A stretch of 64,000 nt of DNA. Source: Streptomyces prunicolor NBRC 13075. GTDB lineage: Bacteria; Actinomycetota; Actinomycetes; Streptomycetales; Streptomycetaceae. Where the stretch lies: contig NZ_BARF01000033.1 in assembly GCF_000367365.1 (NCBI RefSeq), positions 1 to 64,000 on the forward strand. Reading direction: 5' to 3'. The position numbers and the translations under genes were made by a program. This document shows, one piece after another, positions 45,681 to 54,641 of this stretch. How positions within the stretch are numbered: position 1 is the first letter of the stretch; each line of letters starts with the position of its first letter. The notes under the pieces are model-generated. The model made no database searches. It was given only the letters and a program-made list of their open reading frames with translations, and was not told the DNA's origin.

Positions 45681-47177
45681 TCAGTCGCCGAACCGCTCCC
45701 GCAACTCCCGCTTGAGGATCTTCCCGCTGGCGTTCCGCGGCAGCTCGTCCACGAACTCGACCCGCTTCGGCGCCTTGAAGTGAGGGAGCTTCTCCCGGGC
45801 GTGGTCGATGAGTTGGGCCTCGGTGACCTCGCCGCGCGGGACGACAATCGCCGTGACGGCCTCGATCCAGCGGTCGTCGGGGAGGCCGATCACGGCGACC
45901 TCGGCGACGCCCTCATGGGTGTAGAGCACGTCCTCGACCTGGCGTGAAGCGACCAGTACGCCACCGGAGTTGATGACGTCCTTCACCCGGTCGACGACGG
46001 TGAAGAAGCCGTGGGCGTCCCGTACCGCCAGGTCTCCGGAGTGGAACCAGCCGTCACGGAAGGCCGCGGCGGTCTCCTCGGGCTTGTCCCAGTAGCCCTC
46101 GCACAACTGCGGTGAACGGTAGACGATTTCGCCGGAGGTGCCGTCGGGAACGTCCTTGCCGTCCTCGTCGACCACGCGCGCGTCCACGAAGAGAACCGGA
46201 CGGCCGCAGGAGTCCAGCCGGCCCTTGTGCTCGTCGGGGCCCAGGACGGTGGCCAGCGGGCCGATCTCGCTCTGCCCGAAGCAGTTGTAGAAGGCCAGCT
46301 TGGGAAGCCGCTCACGCAGCCGCTCCAGCACGGGCACCGGCATGATCGACGCGCCGTAGTACGCCTTGCGCAGGCCGCTCAGGTCGCGGGTCCCGAAGTC
46401 GGGGCGGTTCGCCAGGCCGATCCAGACCGTGGGCGGGGCGAACAGGCTGTCCGCTCGCCCGGCCTCGATCAGGTCGAAGAGCCGGTCGCCGTCGGGTGCG
46501 TCGAGGATGATGTTCGTCGCCCCGACCGCCAGGTACGGCAGCAGGAACACATGCAGCTGCGCCGAGTGGTACAGCGGCAGCGAGTGCACCGGCCGGTCCC
46601 CCGCGCTCAGGTCCAGAGCGGTGATCGCGCTCAAGTACTCGTGCACCAGGGCCCGGTGAGTCATCATCGCGCCCTTGGGCAGCGCGGTCGTGCCCGAGGT
46701 GTAGAGCAGCTGCACCAGGTCGTCGGTGCGCGGCTCGGGCCCGTCGTACGGCGTCGCCGACGCGAGCCGGTCAAGCAGCGAGCCGTCCGCGTTTCGCAGC
46801 GGCAACGTCCGTACTTCGTCGGGGAGTTGACCGGCGAGGTCGGGGTCGGTGAGCACCAGCGTGCTGCCGGACTGGCCGACGATGTACGCGAGGTCGTCGC
46901 CGGTGAGGTTCTGGTTGACCGGTACGTGCACGAGGCCCGCGCGGGCGCAGGCCAGGAAGCCGATCAGATAGGCGTCGGAGTTGTGGCCGTAGGAGCCGAC
47001 CCGGTCGCCCGGCGCGAGGCCCTGGTCGAGGAGCACGCTCGCCGCGCGGGAGACGGCGTCGTCGAGTTCCTCGTACGTCCAGGAGCGCTCGCCGTAGTCC
47101 ACCGCCACACGTGCGGGAGTGCGCCGGGCACTGCGTCGCAGTACCCCGTCAACCGTGCTGCCGTGTCCGGGCGTCAT
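45681..47177 (-). CDS. Acyl-CoA synthetase (AMP-dependent, class I ANL)
   Basis: The 498-residue ligase has the P-loop LLYTSGTTALPKGAMMTH, FYNCFGQSEIGP, the hinge region WFHSGDLAVRD and VVDRVKDVINSGG, and the C-terminal catalytic Lys in LPRNASGKILKREL. It lacks an N-terminal extension and resembles medium- or long-chain fatty acyl-CoA or p-coumarate-like ligases. The ATG at 47177 has AGGAT upstream. It ends 18 bp from the convergent merR gene. Confidence 0.9.
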   Translation of the reverse strand: MTPGHGSTVDGVLRRSARRTPARVAVDYGERSWTYEELDDAVSRAASVLLDQGLAPGDRVGSYGHNSDAYLIGFLACARAGLVHVPVNQNLTGDDLAYIVGQSGSTLVLTDPDLAGQLPDEVRTLPLRNADGSLLDRLASATPYDGPEPRTDDLVQLLYTSGTTALPKGAMMTHRALVHEYLSAITALDLSAGDRPVHSLPLYHSAQLHVFLLPYLAVGATNIILDAPDGDRLFDLIEAGRADSLFAPPTVWIGLANRPDFGTRDLSGLRKAYYGASIMPVPVLERLRERLPKLAFYNCFGQSEIGPLATVLGPDEHKGRLDSCGRPVLFVDARVVDEDGKDVPDGTSGEIVYRSPQLCEGYWDKPEETAAAFRDGWFHSGDLAVRDAHGFFTVVDRVKDVINSGGVLVASRQVEDVLYTHEGVAEVAVIGLPDDRWIEAVTAIVVPRGEVTEAQLIDHAREKLPHFKAPKRVEFVDELPRNASGKILKRELRERFGD

Positions 47178-47256
47178 GACACATGATCCTCGGGCCGCCG
47201 CCCGGGCAGGTCAAGCGGGCTGGTCGGAGCGGTCGGGGTGGTCGGGTGGGCCCGCC

Positions 47257-47293
47257 CCACATGGACCGAAACCACATGGGCCGAGACCACACC
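47257..47293. repeat. 15-bp tandem repeat between two acyl-CoA ligase genes
   Basis: CCACATGGaCCGAaA (47257-47271), CCACATGGgCCGAgA (47272-47286) and the start of a third unit, CCACAcc. The repeats lie 80-116 bp upstream of the ligase at 47177 and near the 3' end of the next ligase. They may be slippage products or iterated half-sites. Confidence 0.65.
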
Positions 47294-47333
47294 TTCCCCC
47301 ATCAAGTGCCCGCGCCACCCACATGTGCCGCAC

Positions 47334-48959
47334 TCACACAGGCCGTGTCCGCCCCTCCCAGTACGGATCGCGCAGCCGCCGCTTGTACAGCTTGCCGTTG
47401 GGGTCGCGGGGCATCTCGGTGATGAAGTCGATGCTCTTGGGCCGTTTGTAGCCGGCGAGTTGCTCGGCGCAGTGGTCGAGGAGGGCGGTGGCGAGGGCCG
47501 GTCCTGGCTCGTGGCCGGGGGACGGTTCGACGACGGCCTTGACCTCCTCGCCCCACTCGTCGTGCGGGATGCCGAAGGCCGCGGCGTCGGCGACGGCCGG
47601 GTGGGCCAGGAGCGCGGACTCGATCTCGGCCGGGTAGATGTTGACGCCGCCCGAGATGATCATGTCGATCTTGCGGTCGCGGAGGAAGAGATAGCCGTCC
47701 TCGTCGAGAATGCCGAGGTCGCCGACGGTGAAGAAGTCGCCGATGCGGTTCTTCTTCGTCTTGGCCTCGTCCTTGTGGTAGGCGAAGCCGCCGGTGCTCA
47801 TCTTCATGTACACGGTGCCGAGTTCACGGGGCGGGAGCCGGTTGCCGTCGTCGTCGAAGACCGCGAGTTCGCTGATCGGCCAGGCCTTGCCGACCGTGCC
47901 GGGCTTCTTCAGCCAGTCCTCGGCGGTCGCGAAGGCACCGCCGCCCTCGCTGGCCGCGTAGTACTCCTCCACGCTCTGGCCCCACCAGTCGATCATCGCC
48001 CGCTTCACATGGTCGGGGCACGGAGCGGCGCCGTGGATGGCGTGCCGCATGGACGAGACGTCGTAGCGCGCCCGTATGTCCTCGGGGAGGGCGAGGAGGC
48101 GGTGGAACTGGGTCGGGACCATATGGGTGTGGGTGCACTTCTCGCGGTCGATGAGGCGGAGCATCTCCTCGGGGGTCCACTTGTCCATCAGGACCAGGCG
48201 GTGCCCTATGTGCAGGCTCGCGCCCGCGAACTGGAGGACGGCCGTGTGGTAGAGCGGTGAGCAGACGAGGTGGACGTTGTCGTCGAACGGCTTGATGCCG
48301 AAGATGCCGAGGAATCCGCCGAGGTACGCCGACTCGGGCGGCCTGCCCGGCAAGGGGCGGCGGATGCCTCGGGGGCGGCCGGTGGTGCCAGAGGTGTAGT
48401 TCATGACCCAGCCGAGCGTGCGGTCCGTGGGCGCCGACTCCGGTTGTCCGTCGAGGAGTTCGGCGTACGGCCGGAAGCCCTCGACCGTGCCGACCGCGTA
48501 CCGGTGGGTGGCGGGCAGGCCTGCCTCGTCGGCGGCCTGCCGGGCGGATTCGGCGAACCGCTCGTGCGCGATGAGGACCTTGGCGCCTGAGTCGGCGACG
48601 ATCCAGGCGATCTCGGGTGCGACGAAGTGGTGGTTGACGGGGACGAGGTAGAACCCGGCCTGGGTGGCGGCCAGATGGGCCGTGAAGAACTCGACGCCGT
48701 TGGGGAGGACGACCGCGAAGGCGTCGCCGCGTTCGAGTCCGGCGGCGCGCAGACCGTGGACGAGCTGGTTGGCGGCGGCGTGCAGTCGGCCCGCCGTCCA
48801 CACCTCGCCGTCGGGAGCGACGAGGACCTCACGGTCGGGGTCCTGAGCAGCCTGGGCCCAGAAGCCGGCGGGCGGTGTGCTCACACCCTGTGTGGCCGCC
48901 CCACGTGTGCTCCCGCCCTGTGTGCTCCCGCCCTGTGTGGTCTCACCCTGGGTGCTCAC
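47334..48959 (-). CDS. Acyl-CoA synthetase (fadD3-like) with N-terminal TQGGS repeats
   Basis: The 541-residue ANL ligase has the P-loop NYTSGTTGRPRGIRRPLPG, AASEGGG, GDLGILDEDGYLFLRDR and the terminal Lys in RDPNGKLYKRRL. The P-loop Lys is Arg in GRPRG, as in FadD3/FadD17-type steroid-acid ligases. Residues 2-27 are a low-complexity extension with repeated TQGG(S) units encoded by 15-bp DNA repeats. Start is GTG 48959, overlapping the nitronate monooxygenase stop by 4 bp (GTGA), so the two are translationally coupled. Confidence 0.9.
   Translation of the reverse strand: MSTQGETTQGGSTQGGSTRGAATQGVSTPPAGFWAQAAQDPDREVLVAPDGEVWTAGRLHAAANQLVHGLRAAGLERGDAFAVVLPNGVEFFTAHLAATQAGFYLVPVNHHFVAPEIAWIVADSGAKVLIAHERFAESARQAADEAGLPATHRYAVGTVEGFRPYAELLDGQPESAPTDRTLGWVMNYTSGTTGRPRGIRRPLPGRPPESAYLGGFLGIFGIKPFDDNVHLVCSPLYHTAVLQFAGASLHIGHRLVLMDKWTPEEMLRLIDREKCTHTHMVPTQFHRLLALPEDIRARYDVSSMRHAIHGAAPCPDHVKRAMIDWWGQSVEEYYAASEGGGAFATAEDWLKKPGTVGKAWPISELAVFDDDGNRLPPRELGTVYMKMSTGGFAYHKDEAKTKKNRIGDFFTVGDLGILDEDGYLFLRDRKIDMIISGGVNIYPAEIESALLAHPAVADAAAFGIPHDEWGEEVKAVVEPSPGHEPGPALATALLDHCAEQLAGYKRPKSIDFITEMPRDPNGKLYKRRLRDPYWEGRTRPV
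48879..48956 (-). repeat. 15-bp repeats encoding the TQGGS extension
   Basis: On the coding strand the unit is ACACAGGGCGGGAGC, perfect in two adjacent copies and degenerate in the copies around them, over codons 2-27 of the ligase gene. Confidence 0.7.
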
Positions 48960-50065
48960 TGGCCGCTCCTTCCGGCGATGCGGTTGACGCGGTCGACGGC
49001 GTGCTCGAAGCCGCGGGTTAGGTCGTCGAAGACGGCCTGGACACTGCGTTCGCTGTTCATGCGGCCGACGATCTGACCGACCGGGGTACCGAGCAGCGGG
49101 TCGATCTCGTACTTCTGGATGCGCGAGACGGCCTCGGCGACCAGCAGTCCCTGCAGAGGCATCGGGAGGGTGCCCGGGCCGTCCCTGTCGTCCCAGGCGT
49201 CGGTCCACTCGGTGCGCAGTTGGCGGGCCGGTTTCCCGGTCAGGGCGCGGGAGCGGACGGTGTCGCCGGACCCGGCGGCGAGCAGTTTGCGGGTCAGGGC
49301 GGGTGAGTGCATATCGGCTTCTGTGGTGGTCAGCCATATAGAGCCCAGCCACACACCTTGGGCGCCGAGACTGAGCGCGGCGGCCACCTGCTGTCCGCTG
49401 CCGATACCGCCCGCGGCGAGCACCGGCAACGGGTCCACGGCCTCGACGACCTCGGGCGTGAGCACCATGGAGGCGATCTCGCCGGTGTGGCCGCCCGCCT
49501 CGTAGCCCTGGGCCACCACGATGTCGATGCCGCCCTCCGCGTGCTTGCGGGCGTGCCGGGCACTGCCCGCGAGCGCGGCGACGAGCACGTTGTGGTCATG
49601 GGCGCGGGCGACGACGTCGGCGGGCGGGGAGCCGAGGGCGTTGGCGAGCAGTTTGATCGGGTAGTCGAAGGCGACGTCGAGCTGGTTGCGGGCGACCTGT
49701 TCCATCCACCCGGTGATGCGCCAGCCGGACACCTCGCCCTCGGCGAGTTCGGGCACGCCGTACTTGGCCAGGGTCTCGGTGACGAACTGCCGGTGCCCTT
49801 CCGGGATCATCGCCTCGACCTCGGCCTCGGTGACGCCTTCCACCTTCTTCGCGGGCATGACGACGTCCAGGCCGTAGGGCATCCCCTCGACGTGGGCCTC
49901 CAGCCAGTCGAGGTCGTGCTTCAGATCGTCCGGGGCGGTGTAGCGGACCGCGCCGAGCACTCCGAAGCCGCCGGCCCGGCTGATGGCCGCGGCGACGGCG
50001 GGGAACGGCGTGAAGCCGAAGATGGCGTGCTCGATTCCCAGTTTCTTGCTCAACTCCGTCTGCAT
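48956..50065 (-). CDS. Nitronate monooxygenase / IpdC-like FMN oxidoreductase
   Basis: The 369-residue TIM-barrel flavoprotein has AISRAGGFGVLGAV near the start, AQGYEAGGHTGE, and the FMN phosphate site AAGGIGSGQQVAAALSLGAQ, then GVWLGSIWLTT. Annotated relatives are nitronate monooxygenases, but in steroid-degrading actinobacteria a homologue (IpdC) acts in ring catabolism, which fits this context. The ATG at 50065 lacks a good Shine-Dalgarno; GTG 50083 is possible. It is the first gene of an operon with the acyl-CoA ligase (4-bp overlap) and has the TCTGAy palindrome 43-59 bp upstream. Confidence 0.88.
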   Translation of the reverse strand: MQTELSKKLGIEHAIFGFTPFPAVAAAISRAGGFGVLGAVRYTAPDDLKHDLDWLEAHVEGMPYGLDVVMPAKKVEGVTEAEVEAMIPEGHRQFVTETLAKYGVPELAEGEVSGWRITGWMEQVARNQLDVAFDYPIKLLANALGSPPADVVARAHDHNVLVAALAGSARHARKHAEGGIDIVVAQGYEAGGHTGEIASMVLTPEVVEAVDPLPVLAAGGIGSGQQVAAALSLGAQGVWLGSIWLTTTEADMHSPALTRKLLAAGSGDTVRSRALTGKPARQLRTEWTDAWDDRDGPGTLPMPLQGLLVAEAVSRIQKYEIDPLLGTPVGQIVGRMNSERSVQAVFDDLTRGFEHAVDRVNRIAGRSGQ

Positions 50066-50107
50066 GGGCGCAGAATGCCGCACTCCTCCGGACGACGGAA
50101 GGCCTTT

Positions 50108-50124
50108 TCTGATGCTCCGTCAGA
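50108..50124. promoter_or_regulatory. Operator-like palindrome TCTGAT-N5-GTCAGA, copy 2
   Basis: TCTGATGCTCCGTCAGA, followed by TTTTCCTGACAG. It matches the site at 38204-38220 in both arms (one change) and in the CTC of the spacer. It lies 43-59 bp upstream of the nitronate monooxygenase start, where a repressor would block transcription. Confidence 0.62.
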
Positions 50125-50177
50125 TTTTCCTGACAGCTGGATCCATCACGCCGTGAGCACGGGCCGGACGGAGGACC

Positions 50178-51749
50178 TCACTCCCCCGCCTCCAGCACCG
50201 CCATCGCCGCGTTGTGCCCCGGCACCCCGCTCACGCCCCCGCCGCGCACCGCGCCCGCCCCGCACAGCAGGACGTTCGCGTGCCGGGTCTCGACGCCCCA
50301 ACGGCCGGTGTCCTCCTGGGCGTAGGGCCAGGTCAGTTCGCGGTGGAAGATGTTGCCGCCGGGGAGTCGGAGGTCGCGTTCCAGGTCGAGCGGGGTCTTC
50401 GCCTCGATGCAGGGGCGGCCGTCCGCGTCGGTGGCCAGGCAGTCCGCGAGGGGTTCGGCGAGGTGGTTGTCCAACTGGGCCAGCGTCGCCTTCAACAGCT
50501 CGTCGCGTACGGCCTCGTTGTCCCGCTCGAACAGCCGTGCCGGGGTGTGCAGACCGAAGAGCGTGAGGGTCTGGTAGCCGTCCTCGACGAGGTCCCGCCC
50601 GAGGATGCTCGGGTCGGTGAGCGAGTGGCAGTAGATCTCGGAGGGCGGCGCGGCGGGCAGCGAACCGGACGCGGCCTGGGCGTGGGCGGCGGCCAGTTGG
50701 TCGTAGCCCTCGGCGATGTGGAAGGTGCCGGCGAAGGCCTCGCGCGGGTCGACGGAGGTGTCGCGGAGCCTGGGCAGCCGCTTGAGCAGCATGTTCACCT
50801 TGAGCTGGGCGCCTTCGGCGGGCGCGGGCGGCTCGTCGCCGGTGAGGGCGGCCAGTTGCTGCGGGGAGGCGCCGACGAGGACGTGCCGGGCGGCTACGAC
50901 GCCTTCGCCGTCGGCGGTGCGGTAGGTGATCTCGGCGGCGCGTCCGTCCGTGTCGATACGGAGGGCCTCGTGCCCGGTGGCGAGTACGGCACCGGCGGTA
51001 CGCGCGGCGGTGGCCAGGGCGTCGGTGAGCGCGCCCATGCCGCCGACCGGCACGTCCCAGGCGCCGGTTCCGCCGCCGATGACGTGGTAGAGGAAGCAGC
51101 GGTTCTGCGCGAGCGAGGGGTCGTGGGCGTCGGCGAAGGTGCCGATGAGGGCGTCGGTGAGGACGACGCCCCGGACCAGGTCATCGGTGAAGTTCTCCTC
51201 GATCGCGACACCGATCGGCTCCTCGAAGAGCATCCGCCAGGCGTCCTCGTCGTCCACGCGCCGGCGCAGTTCGTCGCGGCTGGGCAGCGGTTCGGTGAGC
51301 GTGGGGAAGACCCGCTGCGCGAGGCGGCCGGTCGTGCCGTAGAGCCGCTGCCAGGCCGCGTATTCGCGGTCGCCGCCGGTCAGCCGGGCGAAGGCGTCCC
51401 GGGTGCGGCGCTCGCCGCCGCCGACGAGGAGGCCGGTGGGGCGTCCGTCGCGTTCGACGGGGGTGTACGACGAGATGGTGCGCCCGCGAATGCGGAAGTC
51501 GAGGCCGAGGTCCCGCACGATCTTCTTGGGCAGCAGGCTGACCAGGTACGAGTACCGGGACAGCCGTGCGTCGACCCCGGCGAACGGGCGCGTCGACACG
51601 GCGGCGCCGCCGGTGCCGTCGAGGCGTTCCAGGACGAGCACGGAGCGCCCGGCCCGGGCCAGGTAGGCGGCGGCGACCAGGCCGTTGTGGCCACCGCCGA
51701 CGATGACGGCGTCGTACGTCCGGTGTCCGTGTCCCTCGTGTGCAGGCAT
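50178..51749 (-). CDS. NAD(P)/FAD-dependent oxidoreductase, CrtI/phytoene-desaturase-like
   Basis: The 523-residue flavoprotein has the dinucleotide-binding motif VIVGGGHNGLVAAAYLARAG (about 13-32), LERLDGTGGAAVS and a C-terminal FAD signature region CGAGAVRGGGVSGVPGHNAA. It belongs to the carotenoid desaturase/retinol saturase-like group (COG1233). It is not next to carotenoid genes; the neighbours are acyl-CoA genes and a kinase. The ATG at 51749 precedes GHGHRTYDAVIVGGG at normal distance. Substrate unknown. Confidence 0.87.
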   Translation of the reverse strand: MPAHEGHGHRTYDAVIVGGGHNGLVAAAYLARAGRSVLVLERLDGTGGAAVSTRPFAGVDARLSRYSYLVSLLPKKIVRDLGLDFRIRGRTISSYTPVERDGRPTGLLVGGGERRTRDAFARLTGGDREYAAWQRLYGTTGRLAQRVFPTLTEPLPSRDELRRRVDDEDAWRMLFEEPIGVAIEENFTDDLVRGVVLTDALIGTFADAHDPSLAQNRCFLYHVIGGGTGAWDVPVGGMGALTDALATAARTAGAVLATGHEALRIDTDGRAAEITYRTADGEGVVAARHVLVGASPQQLAALTGDEPPAPAEGAQLKVNMLLKRLPRLRDTSVDPREAFAGTFHIAEGYDQLAAAHAQAASGSLPAAPPSEIYCHSLTDPSILGRDLVEDGYQTLTLFGLHTPARLFERDNEAVRDELLKATLAQLDNHLAEPLADCLATDADGRPCIEAKTPLDLERDLRLPGGNIFHRELTWPYAQEDTGRWGVETRHANVLLCGAGAVRGGGVSGVPGHNAAMAVLEAGE

Positions 51750-51807
51750 GGTTCTTCGTAACACGAGGTGATCCAGGTCGGCCAGAGGGGGGACGGGCAC
51801 CCTGCCG

Positions 51808-54069
51808 TCAGCGACCGCCGGACGCCCGCCCCTGCCGTAGCGCCGCCACCCGGCGGTACAGCTCGACCGCCTCGGCCGACCGGCCGAGCTGTTCCAGGCA
51901 GTGGGCCTCGTCGTTACGGCTGGCGAGGGTGTCGGGGTGGTCCGGGCCCAGGACGCGCTCGCGGGCGGTGGCGACCCGGCGGTACTCGGTGAGGGCGTCG
52001 GCCCAGCGGCCCAGCCAGCCGAGGCCCACGGCGACCTCGCGGCGGCTGACCAGGGTGTCGGTGTGGTCCGCGCCGAGGACGCGCTCGCGGATCGCGCACA
52101 CGTCGCGGGACTCGGCGAGGGCCTCCTCCCAGCGGCCGAGGCGGCCGAGGTTGACGCCGAGGCCGTGGCGGGCGCGGAGGGTCTCGGGGTGGGCGGGGCC
52201 GTGGACGCGGGTGCGGTCGTCGATCAGGTCGCGGTAGAGCTTGAGGGCGTCGGCGCTGCGGCCGAGCCGGCCCAGGCTGATGCCGACCTCGTAGCGGGCG
52301 GCGAGTGTGTCGGCGTGGTCGGGGCCGAGTGCCTGGGCGCGGGCCTCGGCGACCTCGCCGTAGGTCTGCAGGGCCTCCGGCCAGCGGCCCAACTGGCCCA
52401 GCGCGTACGCCACTTCGTAGCGGGTGACCAGGGTGTCGGGGTGGCTGGGGCCCAGTACCCGGGCACGGGCGGCGGCGACCTCGCAGGCCATGCGGTACGA
52501 GTCCTCCAGGCGGCCGAGCCGGCTGAGGTTGAAGGCGAGGTTGTGGCGGCAGCGCAGGGTGTCCGGGTGGTCGGGGCCCATCGTGCGTTCCCTGGCGGCG
52601 AGTACGGAGATGTACACCTGGTGTGCGTCGAAGTGGCGGCCCAACTGGCCCAGGACGTACGCCATTTCCTGCCGGGCGGCGAGTGTGTCGGCGTGGTCGG
52701 CGCCCAACGCCCGTTCCCTGGCCCGGGCGACGTGGGTGTACTCGTGCAGGGCGTCGGCGGCGCGGCCGGTGCGGCTGAGGGTGAAGCCGAGTTCGTAGCG
52801 GCTGGCGAGGGTGTCGGGGTGGTCGGGGCCCAGCAGGTGCTGCCGTTCGGCGGCGACCGCGCGGTGTACCTCGCCGGCCTCCGCCCAGCGGCCCAACCTC
52901 CCCAGGCTCAGGCCCGCGTTGTGGCGTCCGGCCAGGGCGTTGAGGACCTCCGTGGGCGGTGCGGACGGTGACTCCGGCACGGTTTCCTCGGCGTGGCCGG
53001 TGGTCGGGCGGGCGATCCACTCGCCGGTGAGTCCGGCTCCGGCGTCCGGTGGAGTGGTGCGCAGTCCGGCGCCGGTCGCCTTGTGCCCGGTGGTCATCCC
53101 GCGCGTCCAGGACGGCAGGCGCTCCTCGCGGGCGTCCGGCTCCGATCCGGGCTCGGACACCGCTCCGGACGGGCGCAGTTGGGGCTGCGGGGTCACAACG
53201 GCCGGTACGTACAGGGGTGTCGTACGGCCCAAGGTGATCCGGCGGCCCAACTCAAGGGCATCGTGCGGACGTTGTTCCGGGAGCTTGGCCAGCAGGTCGA
53301 GGATGGCCTTCTCCAGGTACTCGGGCAGTTCGGGCCGCTCGGCGCGGGGCGGGCGGGGCGCGTTGTCGCGGTGTCCGATGAGGATCGCCCAGGCGTCACC
53401 GAGGTCGAACGGCGGTGCCCCGGTGGCGAGTTCGTACAGCACGCAGCCGAAGGAGTAGAGGTCGCTGCGCTGGTCGACCTCGGTACCGCTGATCTGTTCC
53501 GGCGACATGTAGTGCGGGGTGCCCATCGCGATGCCGGTACCGGTGAGCCGGGAGGTGAAGCCGATGTCGGCGCCGAGGCGGGCGATGCCGAAGTCGCAGA
53601 TCTTCACCGTGCCGTCGGTCAGTCGCATGATGTTCGCGGGCTTCAAGTCCCGGTGCACGATGCCCTGTTGGTGGCAGTAGGCGAGGGCGGAGGCGACCTG
53701 CTCGGCGACGTCGACGACGTCACCGACGGGCAGCGGCCGCTGCTCGTTGTCGTCCAGGAGCTGGCTGAGATTGCGGCCGTCGAGCAGCTCCATCACCAGG
53801 TAGAGGACGCCGTCGGACTCGCCGAAGTCGTGGACGACGGTCACCCCGCGGTGCTGCAGCCCGGCCGCCACCCGGGCCTCCCGCCGGAACCGCTCGCGCA
53901 GGACGCGGGTGAACGACTGGTCGTGGTGCGGGTTCAGCGGCTTGAGGCACTTCACGGCGACCTGCCGCCCCAGCGACTCGTCCCGCGCACGCCACACCTC
54001 GCCCATGCCGCCGCGCCCGATCAGATCGAGCAGCCGGTAGCGGTCCTGGATCAGTCTGCTGTCCCCCAT
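51808..54069 (-). CDS. Ser/Thr protein kinase with eight C-terminal kinesin-light-chain-type TPRs
   Basis: The 753-residue protein has a Hanks-type kinase domain (about 11-275): glycine loop IGRGGMGEVWRARD, VAVKCLKP (ATP Lys), HRDLKPANIM (catalytic loop) and DFGIARLG. A Pro-rich linker follows. From about residue 395 come eight repeats of about 42 residues, each with a form of LGPDHPDTLASRYE, typical of TPR_12. There is no membrane helix or PASTA domain, so it is cytosolic and probably reads out protein-protein contacts through the TPRs. The ATG at 54069 has GGGAG very close upstream. Confidence 0.92.
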   Translation of the reverse strand: MGDSRLIQDRYRLLDLIGRGGMGEVWRARDESLGRQVAVKCLKPLNPHHDQSFTRVLRERFRREARVAAGLQHRGVTVVHDFGESDGVLYLVMELLDGRNLSQLLDDNEQRPLPVGDVVDVAEQVASALAYCHQQGIVHRDLKPANIMRLTDGTVKICDFGIARLGADIGFTSRLTGTGIAMGTPHYMSPEQISGTEVDQRSDLYSFGCVLYELATGAPPFDLGDAWAILIGHRDNAPRPPRAERPELPEYLEKAILDLLAKLPEQRPHDALELGRRITLGRTTPLYVPAVVTPQPQLRPSGAVSEPGSEPDAREERLPSWTRGMTTGHKATGAGLRTTPPDAGAGLTGEWIARPTTGHAEETVPESPSAPPTEVLNALAGRHNAGLSLGRLGRWAEAGEVHRAVAAERQHLLGPDHPDTLASRYELGFTLSRTGRAADALHEYTHVARARERALGADHADTLAARQEMAYVLGQLGRHFDAHQVYISVLAARERTMGPDHPDTLRCRHNLAFNLSRLGRLEDSYRMACEVAAARARVLGPSHPDTLVTRYEVAYALGQLGRWPEALQTYGEVAEARAQALGPDHADTLAARYEVGISLGRLGRSADALKLYRDLIDDRTRVHGPAHPETLRARHGLGVNLGRLGRWEEALAESRDVCAIRERVLGADHTDTLVSRREVAVGLGWLGRWADALTEYRRVATARERVLGPDHPDTLASRNDEAHCLEQLGRSAEAVELYRRVAALRQGRASGGR

Positions 54070-54641
54070 CTCCCGCGATCGCCCCCGTCAGTGTTCGTCC
54101 CGCCCTCCCCTGGCTCGTCCAGTATGGCGAGCGATCGTCCGACTTTGTACGGGGCGGGCCGCGAGCCGGGCCGAGCCGTGACACGGCACACAGGACGCGC
54201 CTGGGCGGGTGGTGCCGACGCACATGTGCGGGGACTCAGCGCAACAGGGTGCCTATGGCGTGGAGTTGCCGGGTGACGGTGGTGGATGCGGGGGTCGGTT
54301 TGCCGGGGCCTCGGGGCTGGTCTGCCGTAGAACTGACGGGCGTACGGCGGCAGGGAGACGTACGACTGGTGCTCCACGCGCCGTCGGAGCGCCTCGCGCG
54401 CTGGCACGAGGAGGGGTGCGCGGCGGGCGAGGGCGGAGCGGCGCACCACCTGCGGTGTGACGAGGACTGCCAGTTGGCATCGGGCGACGTTCGTGGCCTG
54501 CGCCGATGCCGGCGCAGGCCATGGCACCTCCGGCGACCGCGCCTCCGACATCGTTGTCGGAAGCGCGGCCTGCCCGGGGCGTGGCCCTACGGGATGCGGC
54601 AAGCCCCGAGGGGGCACCGGACGCCGGGGAGTGCGATCGCC
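54070..54641. other. 572-bp intergenic region without recognisable gene; contains a hairpin
   Basis: Open frames cross this stretch on both strands, but none resembles a known protein or has a convincing start. GGCCTGCGCC (54495-54504) and GGCGCAGGCC (54511-54520) form a perfect 10-bp hairpin with a 6-base loop, and CCGACA/TGTCGG makes a smaller one near 54545. It lies downstream of the endo H gene and upstream of the kinase gene, both on the minus strand, so the hairpin may end the endo H transcript. Decayed coding sequence is possible. Confidence 0.45.

Noticed and set aside
51901..52971. Repetitive plus-strand frames opposite the kinase TPR region.
   Set aside because: The repeats are the antisense of the TPR array, not a separate repeat protein.
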